DNA of 64,000 nucleotides, taken from contig JANQLQ010000102.1 of the NCBI GenBank assembly GCA_028280565.1, positions 1 to 64,000 of the forward strand, given 5' to 3'. Positions 26,227-35,225 of this stretch are shown in pieces. The notes under the pieces were generated by a model. It ran no database searches, was not told the origin of the DNA, and was given only the letters and a program-made list of their open reading frames with translations. Source of the DNA: Fulvivirga sp. Lineage in GTDB: Bacteria > Bacteroidota > Bacteroidia > Cytophagales > Cyclobacteriaceae. The stretch's first letter is position 1; every line of letters starts with the position of its first letter. A program made the position numbers and the translations under genes.

Positions 26227-26973
26227 TTGCCCCCATTTGACATCCTGTTATTACCCCTCGTAGGTGGATACCTGTTCCTGTTAGTGTACCCGCTTGCTAG
26301 GTTTGCGCATCAAAGACTAGACCGCCAAAGACTTCTTTTTCATTCCATCATTATAGGTATTTTACTTGTGGTAGGTTCTTACATGGCCAGGGATTTTGTA
26401 GAATCCATCAGCCCGGGACTAGTAAAAGAACTGCAAAAATTAATTCCCGAAAGATTTCGAAATAGGGGCTTTGGTACCCCTTTTGCCGCGTTTAACTTGG
26501 GCTGGATGCTTGGGATCTTGTTTTGGATCATCACCCTCACAATCTCCAGGTTCTATCCGAAGTTAAAAGGCGACTCCCTTTCCGTATACTGGGCCATCCG
26601 GGTTACCGGGGATGATTTTGACAAGATTTTTGCCGAGGCATTTTTAGAAAAGCATATGTTGCAAATAACCTTACGGAACAACAAGGTATATGTGGGTTAC
26701 ATTCAAAAGCTTGCCCCTCCCACACAGGCGAACCAGTTAACGATACTGCCGGTTATCAGTGGATACCGGGAATCAGAAACCAAAAAAATCAATTTTATAA
26801 CCGAATACCTCTCGGTTTACCAAGAATACATTGGTACAGGACAAATAACAGCCATTGACGACCTGGAAATGCAGATCCTGGTCCTGAGAGATGAAATAAT
26901 AACGGTGAATAAGTTCCACACGCAAATATTTGATTCATTCCAAGGGAATACAAGTACTAGTGAGAAGGAGTAG
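26227..26973 (+). CDS. membrane protein of unknown function with cytoplasmic C-terminal domain
   Basis: This is a 248-residue protein with a TTG start, 6 bp after the small gene. Three hydrophobic segments (about 5-22, 38-55 and 85-105) are followed by a soluble region that contains K-V-Y-V-G-Y-I-Q-K and the acidic I-D-D-L-E near residue 212. The R-N-N-K-V-Y-V-G-Y strand resembles domains found in several bacterial membrane proteins of unknown function. No function can be assigned. Confidence 0.65.
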   Translation: MPPFDILLLPLVGGYLFLLVYPLARFAHQRLDRQRLLFHSIIIGILLVVGSYMARDFVESISPGLVKELQKLIPERFRNRGFGTPFAAFNLGWMLGILFWIITLTISRFYPKLKGDSLSVYWAIRVTGDDFDKIFAEAFLEKHMLQITLRNNKVYVGYIQKLAPPTQANQLTILPVISGYRESETKKINFITEYLSVYQEYIGTGQITAIDDLEMQILVLRDEIITVNKFHTQIFDSFQGNTSTSEKE

Positions 26974-27062
26974 CCCTAAGCATGTAAACTTGGACTCGGG
27001 ATAGGGATGCTAGAATAAAACGAAGACAGTATAGGGCGTGCTCTCAAATTAGCGTTGATAGT

Positions 27063-27449
27063 AAAACGTTTAATTTAGGCTGATTGGGCTATATTTTTGA
27101 AATGTTTCGGGTAATGCCAGCCTTGCGATAAGCAGTTTGAGCGAGATTTTGTGGTTCTAAGCCCGGTTTTCATTTTCTTTTGCGCGCCCATGCCATAGGC
27201 ATCCCTTCGGGGAAAGAAAACGAAATAAAAGAAAAGGGCGCCAGGAACAAAGCCCATTTTCCCCTCGAAACGCGCTATCCAGCCCCTACAGGCTGCTTGC
27301 CCACAAGCCTCAAATGTGCCGCGCTGTTCTTGGATGTCCTCCTCCATATGCCACTTGAATTTTCAATTCAACTAGTACGCATTTAGCGTAGCGTAATGCG
27401 TACTTATCGAGGCAATAGAATTTGTAATCCGGGCGTTCTCGTTTGTGAT
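27063..27449 (+). repeat. C-family intergenic repeat, copy 1
   Basis: About 390 bp that recur at 60191-60596 in the same orientation with high similarity and small indels. Shared landmarks are TTTTCTTTT (27173-27181) mirrored by AAAAGAAAA (27227-27235), the palindrome ATGCCATAGGCAT between them, AAGCCCGGTTTT before them and GCGTAATGCGTACTTATCGA near the end. Short frames inside are not conserved in register between copies, so it is non-coding. It fills most of the gap 26974-27534. Confidence 0.8.
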
Positions 27450-27534
27450 CCATGATCCTATTTAAACCCGCGATTGCAATCACGATAAATAATGATCTTT
27501 TTTCCTTCTTATCCTGGCCGCAGGTTATAACGTT

Positions 27535-28131
27535 TTATCCTGTAGCTTCAAGCGCTTTTTTGACCAGCCTCATACCTTTCCCCGGAAGCTCCAACGCCAA
27601 TGCCGCCTCATGCCCTTTTTCGCTCATCTTGTGCCAGGTCTTCCGAAGTATACCCACGATCTTTTCTTCCTCCTCTTCATGTTGGTGGATGAAATCCTCA
27701 AAGTAGTACTGCAAAAAAACTAAGCATACCACATCTTCAAGTGCCTGGGCCTCCGGGTCTTGTTTTAGTCTTTTTTTCAGTACAAGATCACCGGTTATTT
27801 GTGCTTCTTCTTGTGAGTACCCCTGCTCTGTCATGATGGCCTTGATGAGGTCGGCATGCATGATTTTTAGCCGTGTTCTCCATGCCAGGTACCCTTTGCG
27901 GTCCATGGGATAGCTATTCCTGGGTACGGACCATCTTCGTATATGCTGTCCCCGGGCTGCGATCCTTAACCGTTCGCTCGCGTCCGGGACAAACTTGACC
28001 AGCGCCATCGTCATCCGCTGACCGTACAGCAAAGCAGCAGGGATCTGCTGATCCCCGATTTTTGTCACCGTGGGGTCTTCACGGTTTACCCGGTCAATCT
28101 CCCTGATCACACATTCGAATTTACTGTCCAT
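27535..28131 (-). CDS. DUF4202 protein
   Basis: This is a 198-residue protein from the ATG at 28131 (a GTG three codons earlier is possible). R-G-Q-H-I-R-R-W and Y-L-x-W-R-x-R-L-K with conserved histidines resemble an HD-like metal site; the Y-Y-F-E-D-F and H-E-E-E-E-E-K segments near residue 150 are typical of DUF4202. The gene overlaps the 3' end of the siroheme synthase gene by 11 bp on the same strand, so a role in siroheme or sulfur/nitrogen assimilation is likely. The exact activity is unknown. Confidence 0.78.
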   Translation of the reverse strand: MDSKFECVIREIDRVNREDPTVTKIGDQQIPAALLYGQRMTMALVKFVPDASERLRIAARGQHIRRWSVPRNSYPMDRKGYLAWRTRLKIMHADLIKAIMTEQGYSQEEAQITGDLVLKKRLKQDPEAQALEDVVCLVFLQYYFEDFIHQHEEEEEKIVGILRKTWHKMSEKGHEAALALELPGKGMRLVKKALEATG

Positions 28132-28729
28132 TTTTATCACCTTTGCCTAACCAGGCCTCTGTAACTTTGTTCAGTTCTTTTACCTTATATTCAAAGTCTC
28201 CTTTGAGCCGGCTCCTGATCTCTTGTAACTGGTCTAGTGTGGACTGTACATCGCCGGGGATCGCCTCCTGCAAATACTCCTTGATGCGTTTTGTCAAAGT
28301 GGGTGACTTACCGTTACTGGAAATGGCTATTTTTAGATCTCCTTTTTTTACCACGGAGCTCAAGTAGAAGTCACAGAGGTCAGGGGTGTCGGCTACATTG
28401 GCAAGGATATGCCTCTTGCGGCACATTCGCTTGATCTTTTCATGCAGCTTTCGGCTATCAGTAGCCATGATCACCAGGTCTTTGCCTTCGAGGTACTTTC
28501 GCTTGAAGGGCTTTTCGATGATCTTTACCGTAGGGTGCTCGCGAGCCAAGGCCAGTATTTCGTCTTGCAAAATTTCTTTGGCGCATATAGTTACCTTGGC
28601 CTCGGGGGAGTTTCTCAAGATCGCTTCCAGCTTTTCGAGCCCTACCGCTCCACCACCTACGAGTAAGGTCTCAATTTCGTGCAGTTTCACAAAAATTGGA
28701 AAGAGAACGTTACCTTCTTGACCATTCAT
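28121..28729 (-). CDS. precorrin-2 dehydrogenase / sirohydrochlorin ferrochelatase (siroheme synthase N-terminal type)
   Basis: This 202-residue protein has the NAD-binding motif G-G-G-A-V-G (21-26) and the S-S-N-G-K-S-P segment near residue 145, both diagnostic of the CysG N-terminal / Met8p family that oxidises precorrin-2 and inserts iron to make siroheme. The methyltransferase domain of full CysG is absent, so a separate uroporphyrinogen methyltransferase should exist elsewhere. It is first in a unit with DUF4202. Confidence 0.9.
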   Translation of the reverse strand: MNGQEGNVLFPIFVKLHEIETLLVGGGAVGLEKLEAILRNSPEAKVTICAKEILQDEILALAREHPTVKIIEKPFKRKYLEGKDLVIMATDSRKLHEKIKRMCRKRHILANVADTPDLCDFYLSSVVKKGDLKIAISSNGKSPTLTKRIKEYLQEAIPGDVQSTLDQLQEIRSRLKGDFEYKVKELNKVTEAWLGKGDKNGQ

Positions 28730-28926
28730 AGCTTTATCGTTAACATCATATAATTCAACTTTTTATCGTCCCTGTTCACCTTTGTTTGCAAGGCGGCCCT
28801 GTTATTGGATAACTGGGTTGCTAGGTGATTTCCGTATGCCAATCACCACCCATCATTTTCTACTTTAGGGAAGTAATAGAACATGAGCTTTAAGTCACTA
28901 TAGCCATACGGAACGTAGTGCTCGTA

Positions 28927-29064
28927 TTACCCACACCCTAAATTCTTTTTCAAGTCCCTATCCGGCAACCCCCCAAATTGCCGCTCATCATTTTTTTCCG
29001 GGATCTTTTCAAGATCTTGGGACTTAATTTTATCTTTTTCGTTGGATTTTCTCTCTTTTGCCAT
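28927..29064 (-). CDS. 45-residue peptide ending F-G-G-L-P-D-R-D-L-K-K-N-L-G-C-G
   Basis: Read by hand on the minus strand: ATG at 29064, TAA at 28927-28929. The N-terminal 28 residues are highly charged (M-A-K-E-R-K-S-N-E-K-D-K). The last 16 residues are of different character, with GG, a proline and one penultimate-region cysteine in L-G-C-G. I believe this C-terminal pattern recurs in small proteins of Cytophagales, but no function is known to me. A -7 box (TATTTTTG, 29120-29127) lies 56 bp upstream. The split into a charged leader and a short Gly/Cys tail is reminiscent of ribosomally made peptide precursors; this is speculation. Confidence 0.6.
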   Translation of the reverse strand: MAKERKSNEKDKIKSQDLEKIPEKNDERQFGGLPDRDLKKNLGCG

Positions 29065-29119
29065 AACGCAAACTGTTAACAAATGAAATTTATTTACTAC
29101 CTAAACCTTGCGTTAAGAA

Positions 29120-29127
29120 CAAAAATA
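29120..29127 (-). promoter_or_regulatory. -7 box upstream of the 45-residue peptide gene
   Basis: Minus-strand TATTTTTG is an exact TAnnTTTG match, 56 bp before the ATG at 29064. A well-placed -33 element is not evident. Confidence 0.4.
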
Positions 29128-29160
29128 ATTCATTGATCGTTACCTAAACCACAATTTGTA

Positions 29161-31287
29161 ATGGCGTCCTCAAAATTTCTTACTATAATTCTAATATCCC
29201 TTATGTTTGCAGGCTGTGAACAAACAGGAGATAAAGTGACAAATGATCCCATTGCCCCAAAGGCGAAGAAGGTTGAGAAAAAGCTCACAGCACATGGTCA
29301 TACACGAGTAGATCCTTATTATTGGTTAAATGAGCGGGAGAATTCCGAGGTGATCGGATATTTAGAGGCTGAGAACGAGTACACCGATAAGGTCATGGAA
29401 CACACAAAGGAATTCCAGCAGACCTTGTTTGAAGAGATCATAGGCCGTATTAAGCAAACCGACGAGTCTGTCCCTTATCGATCGAACGGCTATTGGTACT
29501 ATGTGCGCTATGAAGAGGGCAAAGAATACCCGCTCTATTGCAGGAAAGAAGGAACACTGGAAGCCGATGAGGTGGTGATGCTGGATGTAAACGCGATGGC
29601 CGAAGGGCACGAGTACTACCAAGTAGTGGGGTTGAACGTGAGTCTCGATAACCGGTGGCTGGCATTTGGTGTAGACACAGTAAGCCGGCGGCAATATAAT
29701 ATTTTCATTAAGGACCTTCAGAGCGGTGAAGTACTGGACCCTGGGGTCACTAATACAACCGGTGGGAGTACTTGGGCCAATGATAACAGCACGCTGTTCT
29801 ACACCCGGAAAGATGAGCAAACCCTACGTTCTTTCCAGGTCTATCAACATAAGTTAGGGGCTAATGAAGCCGATAAACTTGTTTACCAAGAAGATGATGA
29901 AACTTTTAACACCGGGATCTATAAGACAAAATCGAATGAATTTTTAGTAATATGGTCTGGGAGTACCCTCACCAGTGACTATCGAATTTTGGATGCCAAC
30001 GACCCTGGCAATGAATTTAAACCTTTTTCCCCTCGAGAAAGGGGGTTAGAATACTTTATTGAGCACTTCGAAGATAAGTTCTACATTGTTACTAACCTGG
30101 AAGCCCAAAACTTCCGCTTGATGGAGACACCCGACGATAAGACCTCCAAATCCAACTGGAAAGAGGTAATAGCACACCGCCAGGATGTACTCATGGAAAG
30201 CATAGAAGTATTCAAAAACTACCTGGTGGTGGAGGAACGCAAAAATGGGCTGACTAACTTGCGGATCATAGCGCAAAACACCGGGGAAGAGCATTACCTC
30301 GATTTTGGTGAGGAGGCATACACCGCCTACACTTCCATAAACCGGGAATTTGACACCGAACTATTGCGGTATGCTTATACCTCTATGACTACTCCAAACT
30401 CTACCTTCGATTATGATATGAAAACGAAGGAGAAGACCTTGCTTAAGCAACAAGAGGTAGTCGGAGGTTATGATCCCAGTGCCTACGAAACCAAGCGGCT
30501 TTATGCCAAATCAAGGGATGGGGTTAATGTTCCTATTTCATTGGTTTACAAAAAGAGCCTAAAAAAGCCGGCAGGTAATCCTACACTCCTCTATGGCTAC
30601 GGATCGTACGGGGCTACGATCGACCCTACCTTTAGTTCTGTGCGTCTAAGTTTGTTAGACAGGGGATTCATTTTTGCTATTGCCCATATCCGGGGAGGCC
30701 AGATGCTCGGCCGCCCTTGGTACGATGACGGTAAGCTTTTCAAAAAGAAAAACACTTTCAACGATTTCATCGATTGCGCGGAGCACCTGCTGGCAGAAGA
30801 GTATACAGAGCCCGGTAACCTTTTCGCCATGGGCGGTAGTGCCGGCGGACTGCTTATGGGCGCTGTGGTGAACCAAAGGCCCGACCTGTGGAAAGGAGTG
30901 GTAGCGGCTGTACCGTTTGTTGATGTCATGACCACTATGCTGGATGAAAGCATCCCGCTGACTACTGGTGAATATGACGAATGGGGAAATCCAAACGAAA
31001 AAGATCCCTATGAGTATATGCTATCATATTCACCCTATGATAATGTGGAGGCAAAATCATATCCTAACCTGCTGGTGACTACTGGCCTGCACGATTCACA
31101 GGTGCAATATTGGGAGCCGGCGAAGTGGGTAGCTAAACTCAGGGATATGAAAAGCGATAACAATAGGTTGTTGCTCAAAACTAACATGGAAACCGGGCAT
31201 AGCGGCGCTTCAGGGAGATTTGAACCTTATAAAGAGACGGCCTTAGAATACGCGTTCATCTTAGACCTTGCCGGTATCCAAAAGTAA
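29161..31287 (+). CDS. ptrB: oligopeptidase B-like S9 peptidase (lipoprotein)
   Basis: This 708-residue protein has a lipoprotein signal ending M-F-A-G-C (lipidated Cys). The N-terminal beta-propeller begins with D-P-Y-Y-W-L as in prolyl oligopeptidases, and the catalytic domain (about 430-700) has the nucleophile in G-G-S-A-G-G near residue 559, the acid in H-D-S-Q-V and the histidine in E-T-G-H-S-G. The H-I-R-G-G and Y-G-S-Y-G signatures fit oligopeptidase B, which cleaves peptides after Lys or Arg. The lipid anchor puts it in the cell envelope, so it probably trims exogenous peptides. Confidence 0.92.
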   Translation: MASSKFLTIILISLMFAGCEQTGDKVTNDPIAPKAKKVEKKLTAHGHTRVDPYYWLNERENSEVIGYLEAENEYTDKVMEHTKEFQQTLFEEIIGRIKQTDESVPYRSNGYWYYVRYEEGKEYPLYCRKEGTLEADEVVMLDVNAMAEGHEYYQVVGLNVSLDNRWLAFGVDTVSRRQYNIFIKDLQSGEVLDPGVTNTTGGSTWANDNSTLFYTRKDEQTLRSFQVYQHKLGANEADKLVYQEDDETFNTGIYKTKSNEFLVIWSGSTLTSDYRILDANDPGNEFKPFSPRERGLEYFIEHFEDKFYIVTNLEAQNFRLMETPDDKTSKSNWKEVIAHRQDVLMESIEVFKNYLVVEERKNGLTNLRIIAQNTGEEHYLDFGEEAYTAYTSINREFDTELLRYAYTSMTTPNSTFDYDMKTKEKTLLKQQEVVGGYDPSAYETKRLYAKSRDGVNVPISLVYKKSLKKPAGNPTLLYGYGSYGATIDPTFSSVRLSLLDRGFIFAIAHIRGGQMLGRPWYDDGKLFKKKNTFNDFIDCAEHLLAEEYTEPGNLFAMGGSAGGLLMGAVVNQRPDLWKGVVAAVPFVDVMTTMLDESIPLTTGEYDEWGNPNEKDPYEYMLSYSPYDNVEAKSYPNLLVTTGLHDSQVQYWEPAKWVAKLRDMKSDNNRLLLKTNMETGHSGASGRFEPYKETALEYAFILDLAGIQK

Positions 31288-31290
31288 AAG

Positions 31291-32085
31291 ATGGTTTGGC
31301 TAGGTTTTGTATTCTACTGGATGAACCCCAACCCGGAGCTCGCCCTGCTTACGGTGGCGAAGCGAGAAGTTTCCCATGGTGTAGTTGAAATAATAGCCAT
31401 AAACCAAAACTACGGCGCTTATTCCGTGCTGGTAGATGCAGAACTAGAAAATATGAAAGCGGACAAAGCCCTCCCGGTAGTGGCGGTGGCAAAACCCGGG
31501 GACACGACAGTGCTGGTCACTTTCACCAAGAAGAATAAGAATGCCTGGAAGTATAAGTATAGGTACCGCGTGGTGCTGGGCAATGTAAAAGAGGCTCATC
31601 ATTCAGAAAACACAGTTTACCAGTTTCCCTTTGAGGCCGGGCGGGCTTACAAGCTATACCAAGGGTACAACGGGCAATTTTCACACCAGGGTAGGAAGGC
31701 TTTGGATTTCACTATGGAAGAAGGTACCCGGGTGCTGGCGGCTCGTCCAGGGGTGGTAATCGGCGTCAAAGCAAATTCAGACATTGGTTGTCCCGAGGAA
31801 AGCTGTAAAACACAGGGCAATTATGTTTTGATCGAGCATGACGACGGGACTATAGCGAAGTACTTTCACCTTGTGAAAAATGGTGTGAAGGTAAAGCGCG
31901 GAGATCACGTGAAGACGGGCCAGTTAATCGCTTTAAGTGGTAACACGGGCTGGTCTACCGGCCCCCATTTGCATTTTGAAGTGTACCGGCCCAATATGAC
32001 TGGCGAGGAGACCCTACCTACCTACTTCCAGCTCAAAAATGGGGAAAAGGCGATTTTAAAAGAAGGCAAGCGTTATTCGCGTTGA
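31291..32085 (+). CDS. M23-family metallopeptidase
   Basis: This 264-residue protein has a LytM/M23 domain (about 120-245). The zinc ligands are visible in S-H-Q-G-R-K-A-L-D-F and in P-H-L-H-F-E near residue 226; the G-N-Y-V-L-I-E-H strand between is typical. Such enzymes cut peptidoglycan cross-links, though some only bind. The N-terminal 30 residues start with a hydrophobic stretch that may be a poor signal or an anchor. It begins 3 bp after the S9 peptidase gene, so the two are co-transcribed. Confidence 0.87.
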   Translation: MVWLGFVFYWMNPNPELALLTVAKREVSHGVVEIIAINQNYGAYSVLVDAELENMKADKALPVVAVAKPGDTTVLVTFTKKNKNAWKYKYRYRVVLGNVKEAHHSENTVYQFPFEAGRAYKLYQGYNGQFSHQGRKALDFTMEEGTRVLAARPGVVIGVKANSDIGCPEESCKTQGNYVLIEHDDGTIAKYFHLVKNGVKVKRGDHVKTGQLIALSGNTGWSTGPHLHFEVYRPNMTGEETLPTYFQLKNGEKAILKEGKRYSR

Positions 32086-32232
32086 TTAAGACCCGGGTAA
32101 CACGGGCTCTTGCTACAGTTGCTGGGATTCTTATCGCTATTGACTCAAGGCCGGTGAACGAACCTCGAAATTTTGAGGCTTACTATGCCAGGAAATTGTC
32201 ATTGAAGTGTTCAAAAAAGACCGCTAAAAAGA

Positions 32233-32260
32233 TGGGGCTGTCCTCGTTTGAACAGCCCCA
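32233..32260 (-). terminator. hairpin terminator for the 32338-33105 gene
   Basis: TGGGGCTGT (32233-32241) pairs with ACAGCCCCA (32252-32260) around a 10-nt loop. On the minus strand it is followed by ATCTTTTTAG, a U-tract, fitting a terminator for the acidic lipoprotein gene. It may also end the plus-strand peptidase transcript, although there is no T-run on that side. Confidence 0.7.
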
Positions 32261-32337
32261 AAGTAAGCATTAAAACATAAAGTAGAATTGGGTAGAAAAC
32301 GTTTTAATGCGTGGGATGTGTATCTTGTGACAATGTA

Positions 32338-33105
32338 TCAGTCGTCGTCAAAGTCTCCGTCATCGTCATCATCTTCACCGGCTTCTAACACCTTGTCCAG
32401 GTTATTTTCTATGGCAGAGGCCAGCGCAGGATTAGAATTCTCATTGATCCTAACGATGCCATCAGTACCTGCTTCTGCGGCATTGAGGTTAACCCCGCTA
32501 AATAGGGCATCGAGATCCAGTAGGATCAGCAGGCGATTCAATGATCCTTCGTCCACGGTAAAGCCGCCATCTTTTTCAAGCTCAAACTCAATGTCATAGG
32601 AATTGGAATACTCAACCGTCACAGGTGTGCCGCCACCTGGTGTATATTCAAAGACGATAAACATGGTATTGCCTCCGTCCAGTATGGGTTCCATTTCTAG
32701 TTCGACTTCCTCGTACACGCCGGGTAGCAGGGTGGATACCCCAAAATCCGGCGTACTGGTACCATTAATAAGGTCTACGACATATTCCCCTTCAAATTCG
32801 ATCTCTTCAGAGTCGTCTTCGCCATCCCCGTCAGCGTCCTCGTATTCGTCGCTATCCTCTGATTGTTCCTCTTCCAGTGTTTCAAATTCAATTTCCGTTA
32901 CGCCGATCAGCACTTGCTGGAATTCCAGGCCGCTGTTTTGAGTACGGCCGGTACGGAGGCTGGAAAGGTTGGTGGTGGCCTTCATTTGTAGACCCACACG
33001 GGTGGTAGAAGGATCGTCGCTATCGCTGCAGCTTTGTAATACTATGCCTAGGGCCAATAAAAATGCCATTGCAAGGGTTTTTATTTGTTTTTCGGTATTT
33101 CTCAT
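32338..33105 (-). CDS. acidic lipoprotein of unknown function
   Basis: This 255-residue protein has a lipoprotein signal ending V-L-Q-S-C. It has runs of Asp/Glu at about residues 76-105 and at the C-terminus (D-D-D-D-D-G-D-F-D-D-D). The region from about 55 to 190 resembles DUF4382-type domains seen in Bacteroidota lipoproteins (beta-rich, with G-V-T-E-I-E-F and Y-V-V-D-L). Its function is unknown; acidic tails could bind Ca2+. It lies 28 bp downstream of the other acidic lipoprotein gene and is probably in the same transcript. Confidence 0.65.
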   Translation of the reverse strand: MRNTEKQIKTLAMAFLLALGIVLQSCSDSDDPSTTRVGLQMKATTNLSSLRTGRTQNSGLEFQQVLIGVTEIEFETLEEEQSEDSDEYEDADGDGEDDSEEIEFEGEYVVDLINGTSTPDFGVSTLLPGVYEEVELEMEPILDGGNTMFIVFEYTPGGGTPVTVEYSNSYDIEFELEKDGGFTVDEGSLNRLLILLDLDALFSGVNLNAAEAGTDGIVRINENSNPALASAIENNLDKVLEAGEDDDDDGDFDDD

Positions 33106-33133
33106 TTTTAAAAAATTTATGGTTCTGATTTAA

Positions 33134-34558
33134 TTATTGTCTTTCAAATACAAGGGTCTCATTGCTATCATCGTCCCTTAGCTCGATGCGTGTTTCGCTC
33201 ACCTCTACGATCTCCCAATCATCGTTAAATTCATCAAAAGGCTCTGCTACACCGAAGTCCATTACAAGTTCCTGCCGGCCGTCATCCGTTACCTCTGACC
33301 AAGTCCCTTGTACCTCATCGGACCCGTTTGTGGCAAGGACAGCTCCATCCTCGGAAAAAGCCAGGCTGAACCCTGTGTAGTCCGAGGTTTTATCTTCGCC
33401 GTTATCGTTGTAGGAGGCTACCTGCCAGGTACCTTCTGTGATCACGCCAGTCAGTAATTCATTAGGCTCCCCGGGGTTATTGCCGGAGGGTCTTTCGAAG
33501 GTGAGGAACTCATCTGTGCCGTCTTCTTCCTCTTCGGTAAGTCGAATGATCGTTCCGTCAAACTCGATCAACTCCCAATCCTCGTCCAATTCTTCCAAGG
33601 GATTTCCGTCGCCAAAGTCTAAATCCAGCTCCAATGTGCCGTCATCACCACTTGTACTCCAAGATCCCTGTATCTCCAGGTCACCACGACGTGCTATGGC
33701 TGTCTTATCGCTGTTGAAAGTGAAGATAAACCCGTTAAAGTCCGTGGTTTCGTCCACCTCGTCGAAGAACAATGTGATCTCCCACTCACCATCCGTAAGT
33801 ACATTGACAAGTGGCGTATCATCTACATCATCTTCATCGAAGTCATTGTCATCGTCCTCGTCGCAATCATCACGGGCATCCTCGATGATGCGCTCCAGTT
33901 CGTCGTTACTATTTATTTGTAATTGTTCTCCATCGTACCGTACCACGGTGATGGGGAAGCTGAAGCTTAGGCGGTCATCCTCGTCCAGGTCATCTATAAG
34001 GTCATAAAGCTCTTTATCGTCATTGATCGTAAGCGTCTCTCCCACTTGGCTGTTGGTATCGAATATGTTCACTGTCAAAGGATAGACAAAGTCTAAACAT
34101 TCGATGTCGTTATCGCTTCCTCCCTCAATACACTCATCGATGAGGTCTTCTAACGCGTCCTCATCATTGATCACGATCTCGGTATGGTCAGCCAGGGTTA
34201 CCGTGATGGGGAAGATGAACTCTAATATATCCTCGTCATCGTCAAGTTCATCAAAGATCCTCTCCAGGGTCACAAAATCATCCTCACTGTCTACGATGAC
34301 CTCGAGCCCATTGGCGATAACCGTAACCGGCAGTACAATGGAGGTGCAGCTTGAACCATCCAGTATGTTATCCCCGGAGCCATCTCTTAGGGCAGTGCGC
34401 TCGATGAGTCCTGCTACGTTAGAGCCTGCGGCGATCGTTTCCCCGTCAACAGGATCTATGAGCTCATCTCCTTCTTCTTGACAACTGCCCAGCACCAATA
34501 CAGCCAACAATAGTGCAACGAACATCATTAGGGTGATAAGTCTGTCTATGGATTTCAT
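33134..34558 (-). CDS. repeat-containing acidic lipoprotein
   Basis: This 474-residue protein has a lipoprotein signal ending V-L-G-S-C. Two kinds of internal repeat are visible. About residues 65-235 hold four copies of a unit of about 45 residues with the core F-P-I-T-V followed by I-N-D-E-D-x-L-E-D-L-I. Residues about 255-474 hold two lipocalin-like units, each opening G-x-W-x-I or G-T-W-x-V and ending E-x-L-x-F-E-R. The protein is very acidic. It is divergent from the sigma factor gene and is followed by the second acidic lipoprotein. Function unknown; surface binding of metal or ligands is possible. Confidence 0.7.
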   Translation of the reverse strand: MKSIDRLITLMMFVALLLAVLVLGSCQEEGDELIDPVDGETIAAGSNVAGLIERTALRDGSGDNILDGSSCTSIVLPVTVIANGLEVIVDSEDDFVTLERIFDELDDDEDILEFIFPITVTLADHTEIVINDEDALEDLIDECIEGGSDNDIECLDFVYPLTVNIFDTNSQVGETLTINDDKELYDLIDDLDEDDRLSFSFPITVVRYDGEQLQINSNDELERIIEDARDDCDEDDDNDFDEDDVDDTPLVNVLTDGEWEITLFFDEVDETTDFNGFIFTFNSDKTAIARRGDLEIQGSWSTSGDDGTLELDLDFGDGNPLEELDEDWELIEFDGTIIRLTEEEEDGTDEFLTFERPSGNNPGEPNELLTGVITEGTWQVASYNDNGEDKTSDYTGFSLAFSEDGAVLATNGSDEVQGTWSEVTDDGRQELVMDFGVAEPFDEFNDDWEIVEVSETRIELRDDDSNETLVFERQ

Positions 34559-34653
34559 AATTTATCGCGTATTTTCGTATGAAACAGGTGAGTGTTTAAA
34601 ACTCCTACTCGTGCAGGGAAAAAAATTATAAAAATTTTAACCATGGTCTTGAA

Positions 34654-35169
34654 TTGAGTCAAAATCTAAAAGAGAATACCTGCGATGAGCACGTTTTTGA
34701 TGAGTTATTCAGGGCTCATTCCAAAGACCTTCATAATTTTTTATATTATAAATTTGGTGCCGAGTATAATCCCGGCGACGTGGTTCAAGACGCTTTTGTG
34801 AAGCTTTGGAACAATTGTCAAAAAGTAATACCTGCCAAGGCCCGGTCTTTTCTATTTACCGTAGCTAACAATCAAATGTTGAATGAAATTGCCCGGCATA
34901 AAACAGTTTTGAATTATAGGAATGAAAAACCTTCCGTACAAACTTCTGAATCCCCGCAGTATATTATGGAAGGAAATGAATATATGGAAAGGCTGCAAAA
35001 GGCCATAGAAAGCCTGACGGAAGAGCAGCGGGTAACCCTCTTGATGAACCGTATCGAAGGTAAAAAACACCAGGAGATCGCAGATATGCTGGGGATCTCC
35101 AGGAAGGCCGTGGAGAAGCGGATTTACACTGCGCTGAACATTCTAAAAGAAAAAGTTGGAAAAATTTAG
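34654..35169 (+). CDS. ECF sigma-70 factor (FecI-like)
   Basis: This is a 171-residue protein with a TTG start; the nearby ATG at 34643 runs into a stop after four codons. Region 2 is visible as D-E-L-F-R-A-H ... P-G-D-V-V-Q-D-A-F-V-K-L-W, and region 4 as L-T-E-E-Q-R-V and I-S-R-K-A-V-E-K-R-I-Y-T-A. This is a FecI-type ECF sigma factor, normally held inactive or made active by the FecR protein encoded next (56 bp downstream). The target is probably the TonB receptor gene at 36.1 kb. Confidence 0.92.
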   Translation: MSQNLKENTCDEHVFDELFRAHSKDLHNFLYYKFGAEYNPGDVVQDAFVKLWNNCQKVIPAKARSFLFTVANNQMLNEIARHKTVLNYRNEKPSVQTSESPQYIMEGNEYMERLQKAIESLTEEQRVTLLMNRIEGKKHQEIADMLGISRKAVEKRIYTALNILKEKVGKI

Positions 35170-35225
35170 CTGCCCATGGTAGGAAAACTAAAGGTTGACC
35201 TGTTGTAGTATTATCTTTCAGAAAT

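Noticed and set aside
27180..27386. Short plus-strand frame M-R-A-H-A-I-G-I-P-S-G-K-E
   Set aside because: The second copy of this repeat (60311-60499) shifts frame after about 20 residues, so it is not protein-coding; it belongs to repeat C.
32082..32273. 63-residue plus-strand frame after the M23 gene
   Set aside because: It has a TTG start, no family, a low-complexity basic sequence, and it contains the terminator hairpin of the opposite-strand gene.
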